Source: an uncultured Collinsella sp.
Lineage (GTDB): Bacteria > Actinomycetota > Coriobacteriia > Coriobacteriales > Coriobacteriaceae
Direction: 5' to 3'
DNA: 64,000 nucleotides
NCBI GenBank assembly: GCA_905209455.1
Contig: CAJLTA010000003.1
Span: 1 to 64,000 of the forward strand
The notes under the pieces are model-generated. The model ran no database searches. It was not told the DNA's origin and was given only the letters and a program-made list of their open reading frames with translations. Numbering within the stretch: position 1 is the stretch's first letter; the number at the start of each line of letters is the position of its first letter. Position numbers and translations under genes: made by a program. Below are positions 33,346 to 43,072 of the stretch, piece after piece.

Positions 33346-34389
33346 TTAAGCCTCCAGCGGATGAGGGGGCACCGATTCGCCGGCGGCAAGGGCAGCCTCG
33401 CAGGCCACCACATCGCGCTCGATCTCATCGACCAGCGCCATGAACTCCTCATACGTGGAGCAGCGCACCACCTGGGCACGCCAGGCGGCGGCATGGGGCA
33501 TACCTTTTAAGTACCAGCTTGCGTACGTGCGGGCGCGCGACATGAGCGGCAAGAGCTCATGCGTCAGCGTGAGGTGCTCACGCAGGGCGTCCAGGCGCTC
33601 GACGGAGCTGCGCTGCGGCACCGGTATGCCATCGAGCGAAAGGGCGCGAGCATCACCAAAGACCCAGGGATTACCGTAGATACCGCGCGCGATAAACACC
33701 GCGCTGGCACCCGAGTTGCGCAGATGCTCCGCGGCATCCTCGGCGCAGAACACGTCGCCCGAACCGATCACGGGAATCTCGACGGCATCTGCGACTTCAT
33801 CGACGACTGACCAATCGGCCTGGCCCGTGTAGAGCTGTGTGGCGCAACGACCATGCACGGCGACTGCGGCAGCCCCTGCACCCTCAAGCATCTGGGCAAA
33901 TGTCGCGGCATTGCGGTCCTCGGCATAAAAGCCCTTGCGAATCTTGACGGTCACGGGCACGTGCGCCGCACCCACCGTAGCCTCGACGATCTTCTCCGCC
34001 AGGTCAGGCGTGCGCATGAGCGCCGAGCCCTCGCCCTTGGTAACGACCTTGCGGGCGGGGCATGCCATATTGATATCGATGAGCGACAGGCGATCGCCAA
34101 CGCGCTCCTCGACGGCGGCGAGGGCGCTCGCAAACTGATCGGGCTTGGAGCCAAAGAGCTGCACGCAAATCTGCTGCTCCTCGTCGGCCGGTAGCACCAG
34201 GCGCCAGGTCTTGTTGCTGGCATAGGCAAGGCCCGCCACGCTCACCATCTCGCTGTAGGCAAGGTTGGCACCGCGGCGGCGGCACATGATGCGGTAGGCG
34301 GGATCGGTCACGCCCGCCATGGGAGCCATAAGGAACGGTTGCTCGGCATAGGCGCCCAGCAGCCGCTGACTATATTCGGAAAGCGCCAT
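33346..34389 (-). CDS. dusB: tRNA-dihydrouridine synthase (DusB type)
   Basis: FMN-dependent enzyme reducing specific uridines in tRNA to dihydrouridine, 347 aa. The TIM barrel begins with MAPMAGVTD (about 21-29). The active-site cysteine lies in NMACPARKVV (about 106-115), and the phosphate-binding GSGDV and GIYGNPW segments are present. AGTAGG precedes the ATG. It lies 4 bp after lepA and 2 bp before hemW. The site specificity of Gram-positive Dus enzymes is not certain. Confidence 0.93.
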   Translation of the reverse strand: MALSEYSQRLLGAYAEQPFLMAPMAGVTDPAYRIMCRRRGANLAYSEMVSVAGLAYASNKTWRLVLPADEEQQICVQLFGSKPDQFASALAAVEERVGDRLSLIDINMACPARKVVTKGEGSALMRTPDLAEKIVEATVGAAHVPVTVKIRKGFYAEDRNAATFAQMLEGAGAAAVAVHGRCATQLYTGQADWSVVDEVADAVEIPVIGSGDVFCAEDAAEHLRNSGASAVFIARGIYGNPWVFGDARALSLDGIPVPQRSSVERLDALREHLTLTHELLPLMSRARTYASWYLKGMPHAAAWRAQVVRCSTYEEFMALVDEIERDVVACEAALAAGESVPPHPLEA

Positions 34390-34393
34390 AGAC

Positions 34394-36205
34394 CTACTCG
34401 TCCACCTTGAGGATCGCCATAAACGCCTCCTGCGGGACCTCGACCGAGCCGATGGCCTTCATGCGCTTCTTGCCCTCTTTCTGCTTCTCGAGCAGTTTGC
34501 GCTTACGCGAAATATCGCCGCCGTAGCACTTGGCAAGCACGTCCTTGCGACGCGCCTTGACGGTGGAGCGAGCAATGATCTTGTTGCCGATAGCACCCTG
34601 GATGGGCACCTCGAACAGCTGGCGCGGAATAATCTCCTTGAGCTTGTCGCACAGGCCGCGGGCAAGACCGTAAGCCTTGTCCTTGTGGACAATAAACGAC
34701 AGCGCGTCCACCTCGTCGCCCGAAAGCAGGATGTCGAGCTTCACAAGCTCGGATGGACGGTACTCGTTGAACTCGTAGTCCAACGAGGCGTAACCCTTGG
34801 TGCGACTCTTGAGCTGATCGAAGAAGTCCAAGATAAGCTCGGCGAGCGGCATATCGAAGCGCATCTCGACCGATTTGCTCGTGAGATGGATCATGTCGGT
34901 CGTCACGCCGCGGTGCTCGATGGCGAGCTGCATGACGGCACCCGTATACTCGGGCGGACAGATGATCTTGGCCTTGAGGTACGGCTCCTCAATGCGCTCG
35001 ATACGCGTGGCCTCGGGAAGGTCCTGCGGGCTGCGGACATCGATCATCTCACCATCGGTCTTGTACACGTGATAGTCGACCGAAGGACTCGTGGCGATGA
35101 GGTCCAGGTTGAACTCACGCTCGAGACGCTCCTTGACGACCTCCATGTGCAGTAGGCCCAAGAAGCCCACGCGGAAGCCAAAGCCGAGCGCCACGGACGT
35201 CTCGGGCTCCCACACCAACGACGGGTCGTTCACGTGGAGCTTATCGAGTGCATCGCGCAGGTTCTCGTAATCCTTGTTATCGATCGGGAACAGGCCCGTA
35301 TAGACCATGGGTTTAGCCTCGCGGTAGCCCGGAAGCGGCTTGGGGCAGGGGTTCGACGCCCAGGTAAGGGTGTCGCCCACGCGAACGGCCTCGGGGTCCT
35401 TCAGGCCCGTGACCACGTAGCCGACCTCGCCAACCGTCAGCGCGTCAACCGGGGTCTCGGCAGGACGCTTGACGCCCACGCCGTCGACCAAAAAGTCCCC
35501 CTCGGCCTGCATCATACGCAGCGTATCGCCCTTTTTGATGGAACCATCGAAGACGCGCACTGTGGCCACCACGCCGCGATACTCGTCAAAGTACGAATCC
35601 AGAATGAGCGCTTTGAGCGGAGCGTTAGCATCGCCCTTAGGCGGAGAGATCAAAAAGACGATGGACTCTAGCAGATCGTGAATACCCTCGCCGGTCTTGC
35701 CCGACACGCACACGGCATCATCGGCAGGAATCGCCAGGTCGTCCTCGATCTCGGTCTTGACCTCGTCGGGATGGGCCGAGGGCAGGTCGATCTTGTTGAT
35801 GGCGGGCACAATGTCCAGATTGGCGTTCATAGCGAGCGTCGCGTTTGAGACCGTCTGCGCCTCGACACCCTGGGTGGCGTCGACGACGAGCACCGCACCC
35901 TCACAAGCGGCCAGCGAACGAGAGACCTCGTAGGTAAAGTCTACATGGCCCGGCGTATCGATGAGGTTGAACTGATACGTCTCGCCGTCGTCGGCGTCAT
36001 AGGACACGCGGACGGCATTGGACTTGATCGTGATGCCGCGCTCACGCTCGATATCCATGGTATCGAGCAGCTGCGACTCCATGTCGCGCTCCCCAACGGT
36101 ATGGGTGAGCTCGAGGATGCGGTCACTGATCGTGGACTTGCCATGGTCGATGTGCGCAACGATCGAGAAGTTGCGGATGTGGGAAATGTCAATTGAAGTA
36201 TTCAT
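34394..36205 (-). CDS. lepA: Elongation factor 4 (LepA)
   Basis: Translational GTPase implicated in back-translocation and 30S biogenesis, 603 aa. G1 [17 protein letters not shown] and NKIDLPSA mark the G domain, followed by domains II, III and V and the LepA-specific C-terminal domain ([19 protein letters not shown]). The ATG at 36205 gives the normal length; the frame is open 20 codons further but includes the rpsT terminator. TAAGAT (about 36218-36213) may be a -10 very close to the start. Confidence 0.97.
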   Translation of the reverse strand: MNTSIDISHIRNFSIVAHIDHGKSTISDRILELTHTVGERDMESQLLDTMDIERERGITIKSNAVRVSYDADDGETYQFNLIDTPGHVDFTYEVSRSLAACEGAVLVVDATQGVEAQTVSNATLAMNANLDIVPAINKIDLPSAHPDEVKTEIEDDLAIPADDAVCVSGKTGEGIHDLLESIVFLISPPKGDANAPLKALILDSYFDEYRGVVATVRVFDGSIKKGDTLRMMQAEGDFLVDGVGVKRPAETPVDALTVGEVGYVVTGLKDPEAVRVGDTLTWASNPCPKPLPGYREAKPMVYTGLFPIDNKDYENLRDALDKLHVNDPSLVWEPETSVALGFGFRVGFLGLLHMEVVKERLEREFNLDLIATSPSVDYHVYKTDGEMIDVRSPQDLPEATRIERIEEPYLKAKIICPPEYTGAVMQLAIEHRGVTTDMIHLTSKSVEMRFDMPLAELILDFFDQLKSRTKGYASLDYEFNEYRPSELVKLDILLSGDEVDALSFIVHKDKAYGLARGLCDKLKEIIPRQLFEVPIQGAIGNKIIARSTVKARRKDVLAKCYGGDISRKRKLLEKQKEGKKRMKAIGSVEVPQEAFMAILKVDE

Positions 36206-36230
36206 GCGGACTATCTTACCCGAGCGATAC

Positions 36231-36267
36231 AAAAAATGGAGCCTGTTCCATAAAACAGGCTCCATTT
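36231..36267. terminator. Terminator between rpsT and lepA
   Basis: A 14-bp perfect stem (36234-36247 with 36254-36267) is followed on the minus strand by a T-run (36236-36231), ending rpsT transcription. A shorter T-run on the other strand could also work on plus-strand transcripts. Confidence 0.88.
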
Positions 36268-36301
36268 ATGCGCGTAATCTGTGTGGTGTGAAATTTACAA
36301 C

Positions 36302-36568
36302 TTAGGCGTTGATGCTGTTCACGAGCTTAGCAAGACCGGACTTGCGGTTGGAAGCCTGGTTCTTGTGGATAACATGCTTGGCGGCAGCCATGTCGAGACG
36401 CTTGGTGACGGTCTTGAGGGCAGTCTGAGCCTTCTCGGCGTCGCCCTCGGCAACGGCGGACTGGACGTGCTTGGTCAGCGTCTTGAGCTCGGACTTGACA
36501 GCCTTGTTACGCATGCGAGCTGCCTCATTGGTGCGGATACGCTTCTTCTGAGACTTGATGTTTGCCAC
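36302..36568 (-). CDS. rpsT: 30S ribosomal protein S20
   Basis: Primary 16S rRNA-binding small-subunit protein, 88 aa. Start [19 protein letters not shown], the alanine/lysine-rich helices and the final SGLAKLVN segment match S20. Initiation is at GTG 36568, with AAAGGA about 9 bases upstream; the upstream ATG in the same frame would start in the leader. An extended -10 (TGCTATAGT, 36652-36644) gives a leader of about 70 nt. A strong terminator follows, so rpsT is monocistronic. Confidence 0.96.
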   Translation of the reverse strand: MANIKSQKKRIRTNEAARMRNKAVKSELKTLTKHVQSAVAEGDAEKAQTALKTVTKRLDMAAAKHVIHKNQASNRKSGLAKLVNSINA

Positions 36569-36643
36569 TTCTGGAGTTCCTTTCGAGTTCCTTGCAAAAA
36601 ATGTATGACACCTCTGAGACACGGTGAGGTCATGCAAGCGCCT

Positions 36644-36652
36644 ACTATAGCA
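36644..36652 (-). promoter_or_regulatory. Extended -10 promoter of rpsT
   Basis: TGCTATAGT on the minus strand, with no good -35 at 17 bp. The identical nonamer lies before rpmB, and close variants before rpsB, adhE and mihF. Confidence 0.55.
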
Positions 36653-36701
36653 CGCTCCATCTCAAAGGGATAGAACGAATTTGCTAAAAAGGCAGGTATC
36701 A

Positions 36702-37664
36702 TCACGATTTTCTCAAGATGTTCGTAATCCAGAGCAAAAATGCGGTCTCCGAATCGGCCGACCCCTTGAGGGCGAGCTCCACATCGACCGCGCCCTCGAG
36801 CGCGGCAACCAGCTCGGTGATGGAAAAGCGGCGCGCCCAGGTCAGATGATTCTTGACCTGCCAGGACTGGAGCTTAAGCGTGGCGGCAAGCTCGCGACCT
36901 TGCCCGCGCGCATCGAGGGCCTTGGCAACGATCAGCTCGCGGATGCGTCCGCACAGCAGGGTGTAGGTCCACACATAGCTCTTGACGGGCAGCAGATTAA
37001 AGAGCTCGAGCGATCGCCGCATATCGCGGGCCGACACTGCGTTGAGAAAGTCCCAAGGTTGGACCTCGGCCGTGCGCACAATCCAGCGCTCCACATCGGC
37101 AAGCTCAATCTGAGGCGCCTCGACCATCTGGGCAAGCTTTGCCAAGTCGTTGTCGAGCATACGAGTGTTTTCACCCGAGCGTGAGACGAGCTCCTCAGCG
37201 GCTGCCGTGGAGATGGACTTACCGCGTTGCGTCGCCATCTGCTGCACGCGACGCGGTAGCTCCCAGCGTTTGGTGCCCGAACAGTCGATCACTGCCTTCT
37301 TATCGATCTTGGCGATTGCCTTATACAAGCGCGTATTCTTAGCAAGCGATTCGGCGATGATCAGGCAGACGGTCGTAGGGCTGGGGCTCGCCAGATATTC
37401 GACGAGCGGCTCAGAGACCGCCTTGGCAAGCTTTGAGCAGCCGTCGAGAATTACCAGGCGAAACTCACTGCCCATGGGAAAGGTGTTGAGCGAGCCGATA
37501 ATCGATTCGATATCGGGGTCTTTGGTCATGTCGCGCTCGTCGAGGTTGAACTCGACCATGCCCGACTTTTCCAGACGTGCCTTCATGCGCGAGACAGCGT
37601 GGTCACGTTTGACTCCGTCGGTACCGATGATCAGATATGCCGGCAAAAGCCCGGTTTCGGACAT
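36702..37664 (-). CDS. holA: DNA polymerase III subunit delta
   Basis: Clamp-loader delta subunit, 320 aa, which opens the sliding clamp. It has the family arrangement: N-terminal AAA+-like domain starting YLIIGTDGVKRD (a degenerate P-loop, as normal for delta), the middle lid with SRSGENTRMLDNDLAKL, and the C-terminal collar helices. It follows comEC by 78 bp on the same strand, the common comEA-comEC-holA order. GGGGAG precedes the ATG. Confidence 0.93.
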   Translation of the reverse strand: MSETGLLPAYLIIGTDGVKRDHAVSRMKARLEKSGMVEFNLDERDMTKDPDIESIIGSLNTFPMGSEFRLVILDGCSKLAKAVSEPLVEYLASPSPTTVCLIIAESLAKNTRLYKAIAKIDKKAVIDCSGTKRWELPRRVQQMATQRGKSISTAAAEELVSRSGENTRMLDNDLAKLAQMVEAPQIELADVERWIVRTAEVQPWDFLNAVSARDMRRSLELFNLLPVKSYVWTYTLLCGRIRELIVAKALDARGQGRELAATLKLQSWQVKNHLTWARRFSITELVAALEGAVDVELALKGSADSETAFLLWITNILRKS

Positions 37665-37742
37665 CGCGCTCCCCTCTCACAAGCCCCCATATTCGTACCG
37701 TGTCATTTTAGCCCAGCGGCCTACCACGCGCCAACGATGTCA

Positions 37743-40046
37743 TCACGACCGCTGGCATCGCATCGTAAAGCCCTTCGCGGTCGGCGTGATGGTGATATCA
37801 CCGCGTTCGATGGTGCATGCGAACGCACCACCAGACTGCTTCACAGCATCAATACACTCGTCGGACGGATGGCCATAGCGGTTGCCCTCGCCCGCGCTCG
37901 CAAGGGAAAGCTCGGGTCTCAAGACACCCAGCAACTCGCCGTCGACCGAGACCTTCGAGCCATGATGCCCTAACTTGAGCACATCGATATCCCCCACCTC
38001 CTGCACAAACTCACGTTCCTGGTCAAGCTCGGCATCGCCGGTCAGCAGCATACGCAAGCGCTTTCCTTCCTGCGCAAAGGTGAGTAGCAAGACAAGCGAG
38101 TCCTCGTTCCCCTCTCCATCCACAGACTCGAATGGCCACATTACGCGGGCGCAAAATGAGCCGATGTCGACCGTATTCCCACGGCACACCTGCCGATACT
38201 CCACGCCAGGTCGGTTCAATACCTCGGCAGGAGCATCCTCCAGCGCATCCGCCGCCACGGCAATCGTTCCGACCGAAAACTGTTCGAGCACGGCAGGTAG
38301 ACCTCCCCAGTGATCCTCATCCCAATGTGTCACAAAGACGGCATCGATATGGTGCACGTTATTGCGAACCAACGCCGACACCACGCGCTCATCGAGCCCA
38401 CAGTCGACGAGCGCCACGGCGCCACCCTGACGAATCAGAATCGCATCGGCCTGGCCAACATCGAGGACCGTTACCGAAGGCGGAGCGAATCGATCCCAGT
38501 AGACGTACGGAATCGCAGCCAAGAGCACCAGGCATGCAAGCCCCACCGCCATAGGACGCGCACGGGGACGCGGCCACCAGACCAGCAGAACCGCCAGCAA
38601 ACACGGCACTAGGTAAATCCACATGCTATCGGGCGGCACACTCACGGATGCACCCGGCACGGCGGCAAACAGCTGCTCAAAGAACAGCGCGCACCGGGCG
38701 GCAATCATGGGCACGACGAGCGCCCAAGTCCGCAACGGCGCCACGAGCGAAAAGGGAACCAAAACGATCGACACAGCGAGCAGCAGACTCACCACCGGAC
38801 CGATGACCGCATTCGCCAGCGGAGCAATGAGCGAAAACGTACCAAAGGCAGGAATGGTGATGGGAAGCGTCGCCAGTTGTGAGCACAGTGTTACGGAAAG
38901 CATGCTGGCAACGCCCGATGGCACACCCAGCTCACCTAAACAGTAGGTCGCATAGGGGCAAAAGCACAGGATGGCAAAGACGCTGGCACACGAGAGTTGA
39001 AAACCCATATCGAACAGCGCCGTTGGGCGGAGCAGCACAAAGATGGACATGGTTACGAACAGTGCCGATGCGCCATGCCGGCGACGCCCCGCGCCGTTTA
39101 CGACAAACGTCGCGAACACCATGCAGCACGCGCGCACGGCCGAGGGAGAGGCGCCCGTAAAGGCAGCGTAGCACACAAGCGTTATCGCCAATATCGCCCG
39201 CTGAAGACCACGCGAGCAGCGAGTCTTTTGCAATACACCCTCGATTACAAACCCCACGATAGCCAAATGGCTGCCGGAGACGGCTATAAGATGCGCCGTT
39301 CCCGTCACCGAAAACCAATCGCCCGCCGGCAGGGCGCGCAGCTCGGCCGAACGACCGCAGACGATACCGGCTATGAGTGCACGCGCCGGGTCGGTCGCAG
39401 GCGCGATTGACGCAAGCAGCCCATTTCGCAGCCGAAGCAGCGGCCCCGGAGAGCCCTCATCGACCGACACAATCCGAACGGCTTTTACCTTGCATACCTC
39501 GCCTCGGAGCACGCGCGATCGTCCATACGCATCGTTCTCAAAACGTGAAACGCGACCGATAACACGCACGTGCGCCCCGACCTTGAGCTCGCGGTCGCAC
39601 GATAGGCGAACCGTTGCCAAGTTCTTACCGTCCGCGCGTGCCTCGCAGGTATAGGAATACACGTCGTCGTTTATGGATGGATCACCCTGCACGACAAACT
39701 CGATGCTGCTTGCCGCTCGACCGTCGAGCGCCTTCGAGGCGCTTAGCGCACCCACAGCCCACCAGGCCGAGACGACCGCTCCCGCCACGAGACCGACGGA
39801 CGCGGCATACAGCCACCGCTTCAAAGGGGCAAGCCGCGCACATGATTGAGCCAGCACAACAAATACCGTCGCCGCAACGGGAATGGTCCATAGCGGCCCG
39901 ACCGCCGGCGCCCGCTCCCTCAGCAGCGCATCAGCGGCCATGCTGAGCACCAAGACGCAGCTCATGCACATGCCGGCACACAGGGTCATCGTCCACGGAA
40001 GCAGGGGCCGCGGAGGCATAACACGCTCGCGCTCGGTCGCACTCAT
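37743..40046 (-). CDS. comEC: DNA internalisation protein ComEC/Rec2
   Basis: Membrane channel carrying transforming single-stranded DNA into the cytoplasm, 767 aa. N-terminal helices and an OB-like DUF4131 region (about 50-190) are followed by the competence TM domain with AVSGSHLAIVGF and TGASPSAVRA (about 240-300), further helices, then a metallo-beta-lactamase domain with THWDEDHWGG and LGHHGSKVS. The ATG overlaps the comEA stop as ATGA, so translation is coupled. holA follows. The gene appears intact, suggesting that the host keeps DNA-uptake capacity. Confidence 0.94.
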   Translation of the reverse strand: MSATERERVMPPRPLLPWTMTLCAGMCMSCVLVLSMAADALLRERAPAVGPLWTIPVAATVFVVLAQSCARLAPLKRWLYAASVGLVAGAVVSAWWAVGALSASKALDGRAASSIEFVVQGDPSINDDVYSYTCEARADGKNLATVRLSCDRELKVGAHVRVIGRVSRFENDAYGRSRVLRGEVCKVKAVRIVSVDEGSPGPLLRLRNGLLASIAPATDPARALIAGIVCGRSAELRALPAGDWFSVTGTAHLIAVSGSHLAIVGFVIEGVLQKTRCSRGLQRAILAITLVCYAAFTGASPSAVRACCMVFATFVVNGAGRRRHGASALFVTMSIFVLLRPTALFDMGFQLSCASVFAILCFCPYATYCLGELGVPSGVASMLSVTLCSQLATLPITIPAFGTFSLIAPLANAVIGPVVSLLLAVSIVLVPFSLVAPLRTWALVVPMIAARCALFFEQLFAAVPGASVSVPPDSMWIYLVPCLLAVLLVWWPRPRARPMAVGLACLVLLAAIPYVYWDRFAPPSVTVLDVGQADAILIRQGGAVALVDCGLDERVVSALVRNNVHHIDAVFVTHWDEDHWGGLPAVLEQFSVGTIAVAADALEDAPAEVLNRPGVEYRQVCRGNTVDIGSFCARVMWPFESVDGEGNEDSLVLLLTFAQEGKRLRMLLTGDAELDQEREFVQEVGDIDVLKLGHHGSKVSVDGELLGVLRPELSLASAGEGNRYGHPSDECIDAVKQSGGAFACTIERGDITITPTAKGFTMRCQRS

Positions 40047-40756
40047 ACGCAGATGCAATCTTTGATTTTGGCAAGCTTCTTCTCGCCGATTCCCGACACA
40101 CGCATCAGGTCGTCAACCGAGGCAAAAGCACCGTTCTTTGTCCGCTCATCGATAATTGACTGTGCCATGGAGGGACCGATGCCAGAGAGCGTCTGCAGTT
40201 CTGCCGCGCTTGCCGTATTAATGTTTACCAGGCCTGTTGCGCCACTCACGCCCGATGATGCGGAAGTCCCTCCATCAACACCGGCTTCCGCAATGGACGC
40301 CTGCTGCTCCCCTACCGTTGGAACGTGGATTTTTTGTCCATCAGTGACCTTGGATGCCCGATTAAGGCCCGCGACATCGGCCTCGGGCGTAAGCCCGCCG
40401 GCAGCATCAATCGCCTGCGCCACGCGCGCACCTTCCCGCAGGCGATAGACGCCCGGCGTCACTACGGCCCCGTCAACATCGACATAGACCTCACTGGCCG
40501 CAATTGCCTTTTTCGAATCACTCGAAGGATCGCCATCATCGGAAGCGCCCGCAGAACCCGTATCCGCCCGCTCAACCGACGTGGCATCACGATCAAACGA
40601 CACCCCATCGGATTCGCCGCCCCACGTTGCCATAGCTAACCCACTCGCCATCGCAATAACGACAAGCATCGCCACGACCACCGCCTTGTGCTCGAGCAGC
40701 TTTCCCGCCCAGCGATCCATTCGTTTGACCCGTTCGTGTTGTTCGCGCTGTGTCAT
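40043..40756 (-). CDS. comEA: Competence protein ComEA
   Basis: Membrane-anchored DNA receptor for transformation, 237 aa. One TM helix (about 28-46), a variable linker, an SLBB domain (VYVDVDGAVVTPGVYRL to QKIHVP, about 105-160) and C-terminal tandem helix-hairpin-helix DNA-binding motifs (NINTASAAELQTLSGIG, DDLMRVSGIGEKKL). The ATG at 40756 has GGGAGG 8 bases upstream; a GTG three codons earlier overlaps that site. Upstream, two 11-bp-spaced GACCAAAA-like repeats (40835-40853) resemble those before recA. Confidence 0.94.
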   Translation of the reverse strand: MTQREQHERVKRMDRWAGKLLEHKAVVVAMLVVIAMASGLAMATWGGESDGVSFDRDATSVERADTGSAGASDDGDPSSDSKKAIAASEVYVDVDGAVVTPGVYRLREGARVAQAIDAAGGLTPEADVAGLNRASKVTDGQKIHVPTVGEQQASIAEAGVDGGTSASSGVSGATGLVNINTASAAELQTLSGIGPSMAQSIIDERTKNGAFASVDDLMRVSGIGEKKLAKIKDCICV

Positions 40757-40834
40757 AGCAAACACCTCCCAACACTATCGTGTCAGGCGAGAGGGGTCGC
40801 AGCGCCCGGGTTCACACATCGTCGCTCACGGTCT

Positions 40835-40853
40835 AACCAAAACCCGACCAAAA
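40835..40853. repeat. Paired RACCAAAA repeats upstream of comEA
   Basis: AACCAAAA (40835) and GACCAAAA (40846) are 11 bp apart, reading TTTTGGTC and TTTTGGTT toward comEA on the minus strand. Composition, period and orientation agree with the array upstream of recA. Confidence 0.5.
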
Positions 40854-40927
40854 CCTTGCGGAAAAGTGTCCATTTATTCAGGCACGCGTCGCCAAATGAA
40901 CAATTTAGAAGCAAACGCCCAGATAGC

Positions 40928-40960
40928 AAAAGGCCGACGATGCAAAAACATCGCCGGCCT
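40928..40960 (-). terminator. Terminator of the mihF-thiI operon
   Basis: A stem AGGCCGaCGATG with CATCGcCGGCCT (40931-40942, 40949-40960) is followed on the minus strand by TTTGC, 11 bp after thiI. Confidence 0.8.
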
Positions 40961-40970
40961 ATGCAACAAA

Positions 40971-42215
40971 TTACTCGTGATCTTGGTATATCTCACGCGG
41001 AGCGAGCTCCGAATGTTTGCGTTTTAAGGTCTTGGGGGCCTTATACGTGTTGCTGCCAAAATCGATATACTCGGTCTGTTTGAGCAGGCGCTCGATCATC
41101 TCCTCGTGATCGAACAGCTCCCAGGCCTCATGCACGGCATCGAGCTTGGCATGTGTCTCGGGACGACGCGGCATAAAGAGCGTGCAGCAATCGGGAGCCG
41201 CCTCAGTCGAGATATCAAACGTGCCGATCTCCTGGGCTCGCGCAATGATCTCCTGCTTATCAGAACCAATGAGCGGACGGAACACGGGAATCTTCACGGC
41301 CTCATTGACGGCCATGATGTTCTCGAGCGTCTGGGAGGCGACCTGACCAAGCGACTCACCCGTCACAATGGCCTTGGCGCCCTCGATATGCGCGATGCGC
41401 TCAGCAACCGAATACATAATGCGGCGATACATGATGACGCGAAGGTTGCTGGGACAGATCACCGAAATCTCGCGCTGGCAGTCGCCAAACGGCACAACAT
41501 ACAGACGGCCGATCTGGACACCCGGCTCAAGGGCGCGAATGATATCCTGCACCAGATATTCGCTGGTGTCCGGCGTCTGGGGACGACCGGAAAAATGCAC
41601 CGGCACGCACACGGCTCCGCGACGCGCGAGCATCCAGGTCGCCACCGGCGAGTCGATGCCCGACGACAGAAGCGTCACGACCTTACCGGCAGAACCCACC
41701 GGCAGACCGCCCACACCGCGCTCGGAGCGCGCGTACACATAAACGCTGCCCTGAACAACCAGCACGTGCACCATCGCGTCGGGATCGTGCATCTGGACCT
41801 TTTTATCGGGGAACGCCTCGCACAGCACCTCGCCAACCTGTCGATTGATATCAATCGAGGTGAGCTCATAGTCAGTATTGGAGCGCTTGGCGTGCACCTT
41901 AAACGAATCGAAGGGGCCAAACTCACGCAGCGCCTTGACGGCGGCCGCGCAGTACTCCTGCGGGTCGCGGTTGGTGTGGTACGCCAAGGACACACGAGCA
42001 ACGCCGGGGACGGTGCGGATGACACGCGCCGCCTCGTCGGCCTGATGCTCGTTAAAGGTCACGAGGATATAACCGGAAATTCGAGACACGGCGTTCACGG
42101 AAAAGGCGGCCAAAGCCGCCTTAATGTTATCCATGAGGATATGCTCAAAATGTGCGCGGTTCTTGCCCTTCAGTCCAACCTCGTGATAGTGGACCAGGCA
42201 GACGCGGGCTGCCAT
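40971..42215 (-). CDS. thiI: tRNA 4-thiouridine synthase ThiI
   Basis: ATP-dependent sulfurtransferase acting on U8 of tRNA, 414 aa. It has the N-terminal ferredoxin-like and THUMP domains (about 1-170) and the PP-loop adenylation domain with LLSSGIDSPVATWML (about 183-197). The C-terminal rhodanese domain of E. coli ThiI is absent, as in most Gram-positive members, so sulfur probably comes from a separate cysteine desulfurase. It begins immediately after the rpoZ stop. A link to thiamine synthesis is less likely without that domain. Confidence 0.93.
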   Translation of the reverse strand: MAARVCLVHYHEVGLKGKNRAHFEHILMDNIKAALAAFSVNAVSRISGYILVTFNEHQADEAARVIRTVPGVARVSLAYHTNRDPQEYCAAAVKALREFGPFDSFKVHAKRSNTDYELTSIDINRQVGEVLCEAFPDKKVQMHDPDAMVHVLVVQGSVYVYARSERGVGGLPVGSAGKVVTLLSSGIDSPVATWMLARRGAVCVPVHFSGRPQTPDTSEYLVQDIIRALEPGVQIGRLYVVPFGDCQREISVICPSNLRVIMYRRIMYSVAERIAHIEGAKAIVTGESLGQVASQTLENIMAVNEAVKIPVFRPLIGSDKQEIIARAQEIGTFDISTEAAPDCCTLFMPRRPETHAKLDAVHEAWELFDHEEMIERLLKQTEYIDFGSNTYKAPKTLKRKHSELAPREIYQDHE

Positions 42216-42497
42216 TTAGGCTTCAGCAACCTTGTGGCCGAGCGCCTTCTCGTAACGGGCCTCGTCGTAGGAGATATCGCCGTCGACGATCTCGTCCATA
42301 GCCATCGAGATGGTATCGGCACCCGAGAGCGCGATGGTGATGTCATCGACATCCTGGACGGCAAGCACACGATTGTGCTGGCCACGCAGCATGCTGTTGA
42401 TATCGCAGGCGCGCTTGGAGGCAAGCGAAGCGAGCAGGAAGCGGTTGTGATCGGTCTTCTCCAGAAGATCGTCAATGCAAGGCTTTACAACGGACAC
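42216..42497 (-). CDS. rpoZ: RNA polymerase omega subunit
   Basis: A 93-aa omega subunit that aids RNA polymerase assembly. It has the family core PCIDDLLEKTDHNRFLLASLASKRACDINSML (about 6-37) and a longer C-terminal part with acidic residues. The GTG start has GAGG a few bases upstream. It lies 5 bp after gmk, the usual gmk-rpoZ order, and thiI begins directly at its stop. Confidence 0.92.
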   Translation of the reverse strand: MSVVKPCIDDLLEKTDHNRFLLASLASKRACDINSMLRGQHNRVLAVQDVDDITIALSGADTISMAMDEIVDGDISYDEARYEKALGHKVAEA

Positions 42498-42502
42498 GGA
42501 CC

Positions 42503-43072
42503 TCAGATCCTTTCATGCATATCGAGAACGCGAACGAGCTCATCGGTCGCGCGGTCGAGATCGTCATTCACCACGACTGCGTCGTAGCGGTCGGCAAGGG
42601 CAAGCTCATCGGCGGCGTTTGCCATACGCAGCTCAATCGTCTCGGGCGTCTCGGTACCACGACCGACCAGACGCTCGCGAAGCACCTCGAGCGAGGGCGG
42701 CTTGATAAAGATCAACACGGCCTCGGGGAAACGTTCCTTGACCTGCAGGGCACCCTGGACATCGATCTCCAAGATCAGAGACGAACCGGAGGCGAGCTTG
42801 GACTGGACCTCGCTCACCAGCGTGCCATAGCAGTTGCCGTGGACCTCAGCCCACTCGACAAACTCACCGTTTGCCACTCGGCGGTCGAACTCCTCACGCG
42901 TCAGGAAAAAGTAATTGACGCCGTCGACCTCGCCTTTACGCGGAGCTCGCGTGGTAGCCGAAACCGTCAGGCCCAGGTTCGAGCGACGCTCTCGCACACG
43001 AGTGACGAGCGTGCCCTTGCCCGCGCCTGACGGTCCAGAAATCACAAAGAGCTTGGAATCCTGAGCACTCAC
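42503..43072 (-). CDS. gmk: Guanylate kinase
   Basis: Phosphorylates GMP to GDP with ATP, 189 aa. P-loop GPSGAGKGTL (13-22) and the GMP-binding RAPRKGEVDGVNYFFLTREEF region (about 42-62) are present. The start is GTG directly after the mihF stop, so the two are probably coupled. mihF-gmk-rpoZ is a standard actinobacterial order. Confidence 0.96.
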   Translation of the reverse strand: MSAQDSKLFVISGPSGAGKGTLVTRVRERRSNLGLTVSATTRAPRKGEVDGVNYFFLTREEFDRRVANGEFVEWAEVHGNCYGTLVSEVQSKLASGSSLILEIDVQGALQVKERFPEAVLIFIKPPSLEVLRERLVGRGTETPETIELRMANAADELALADRYDAVVVNDDLDRATDELVRVLDMHERI

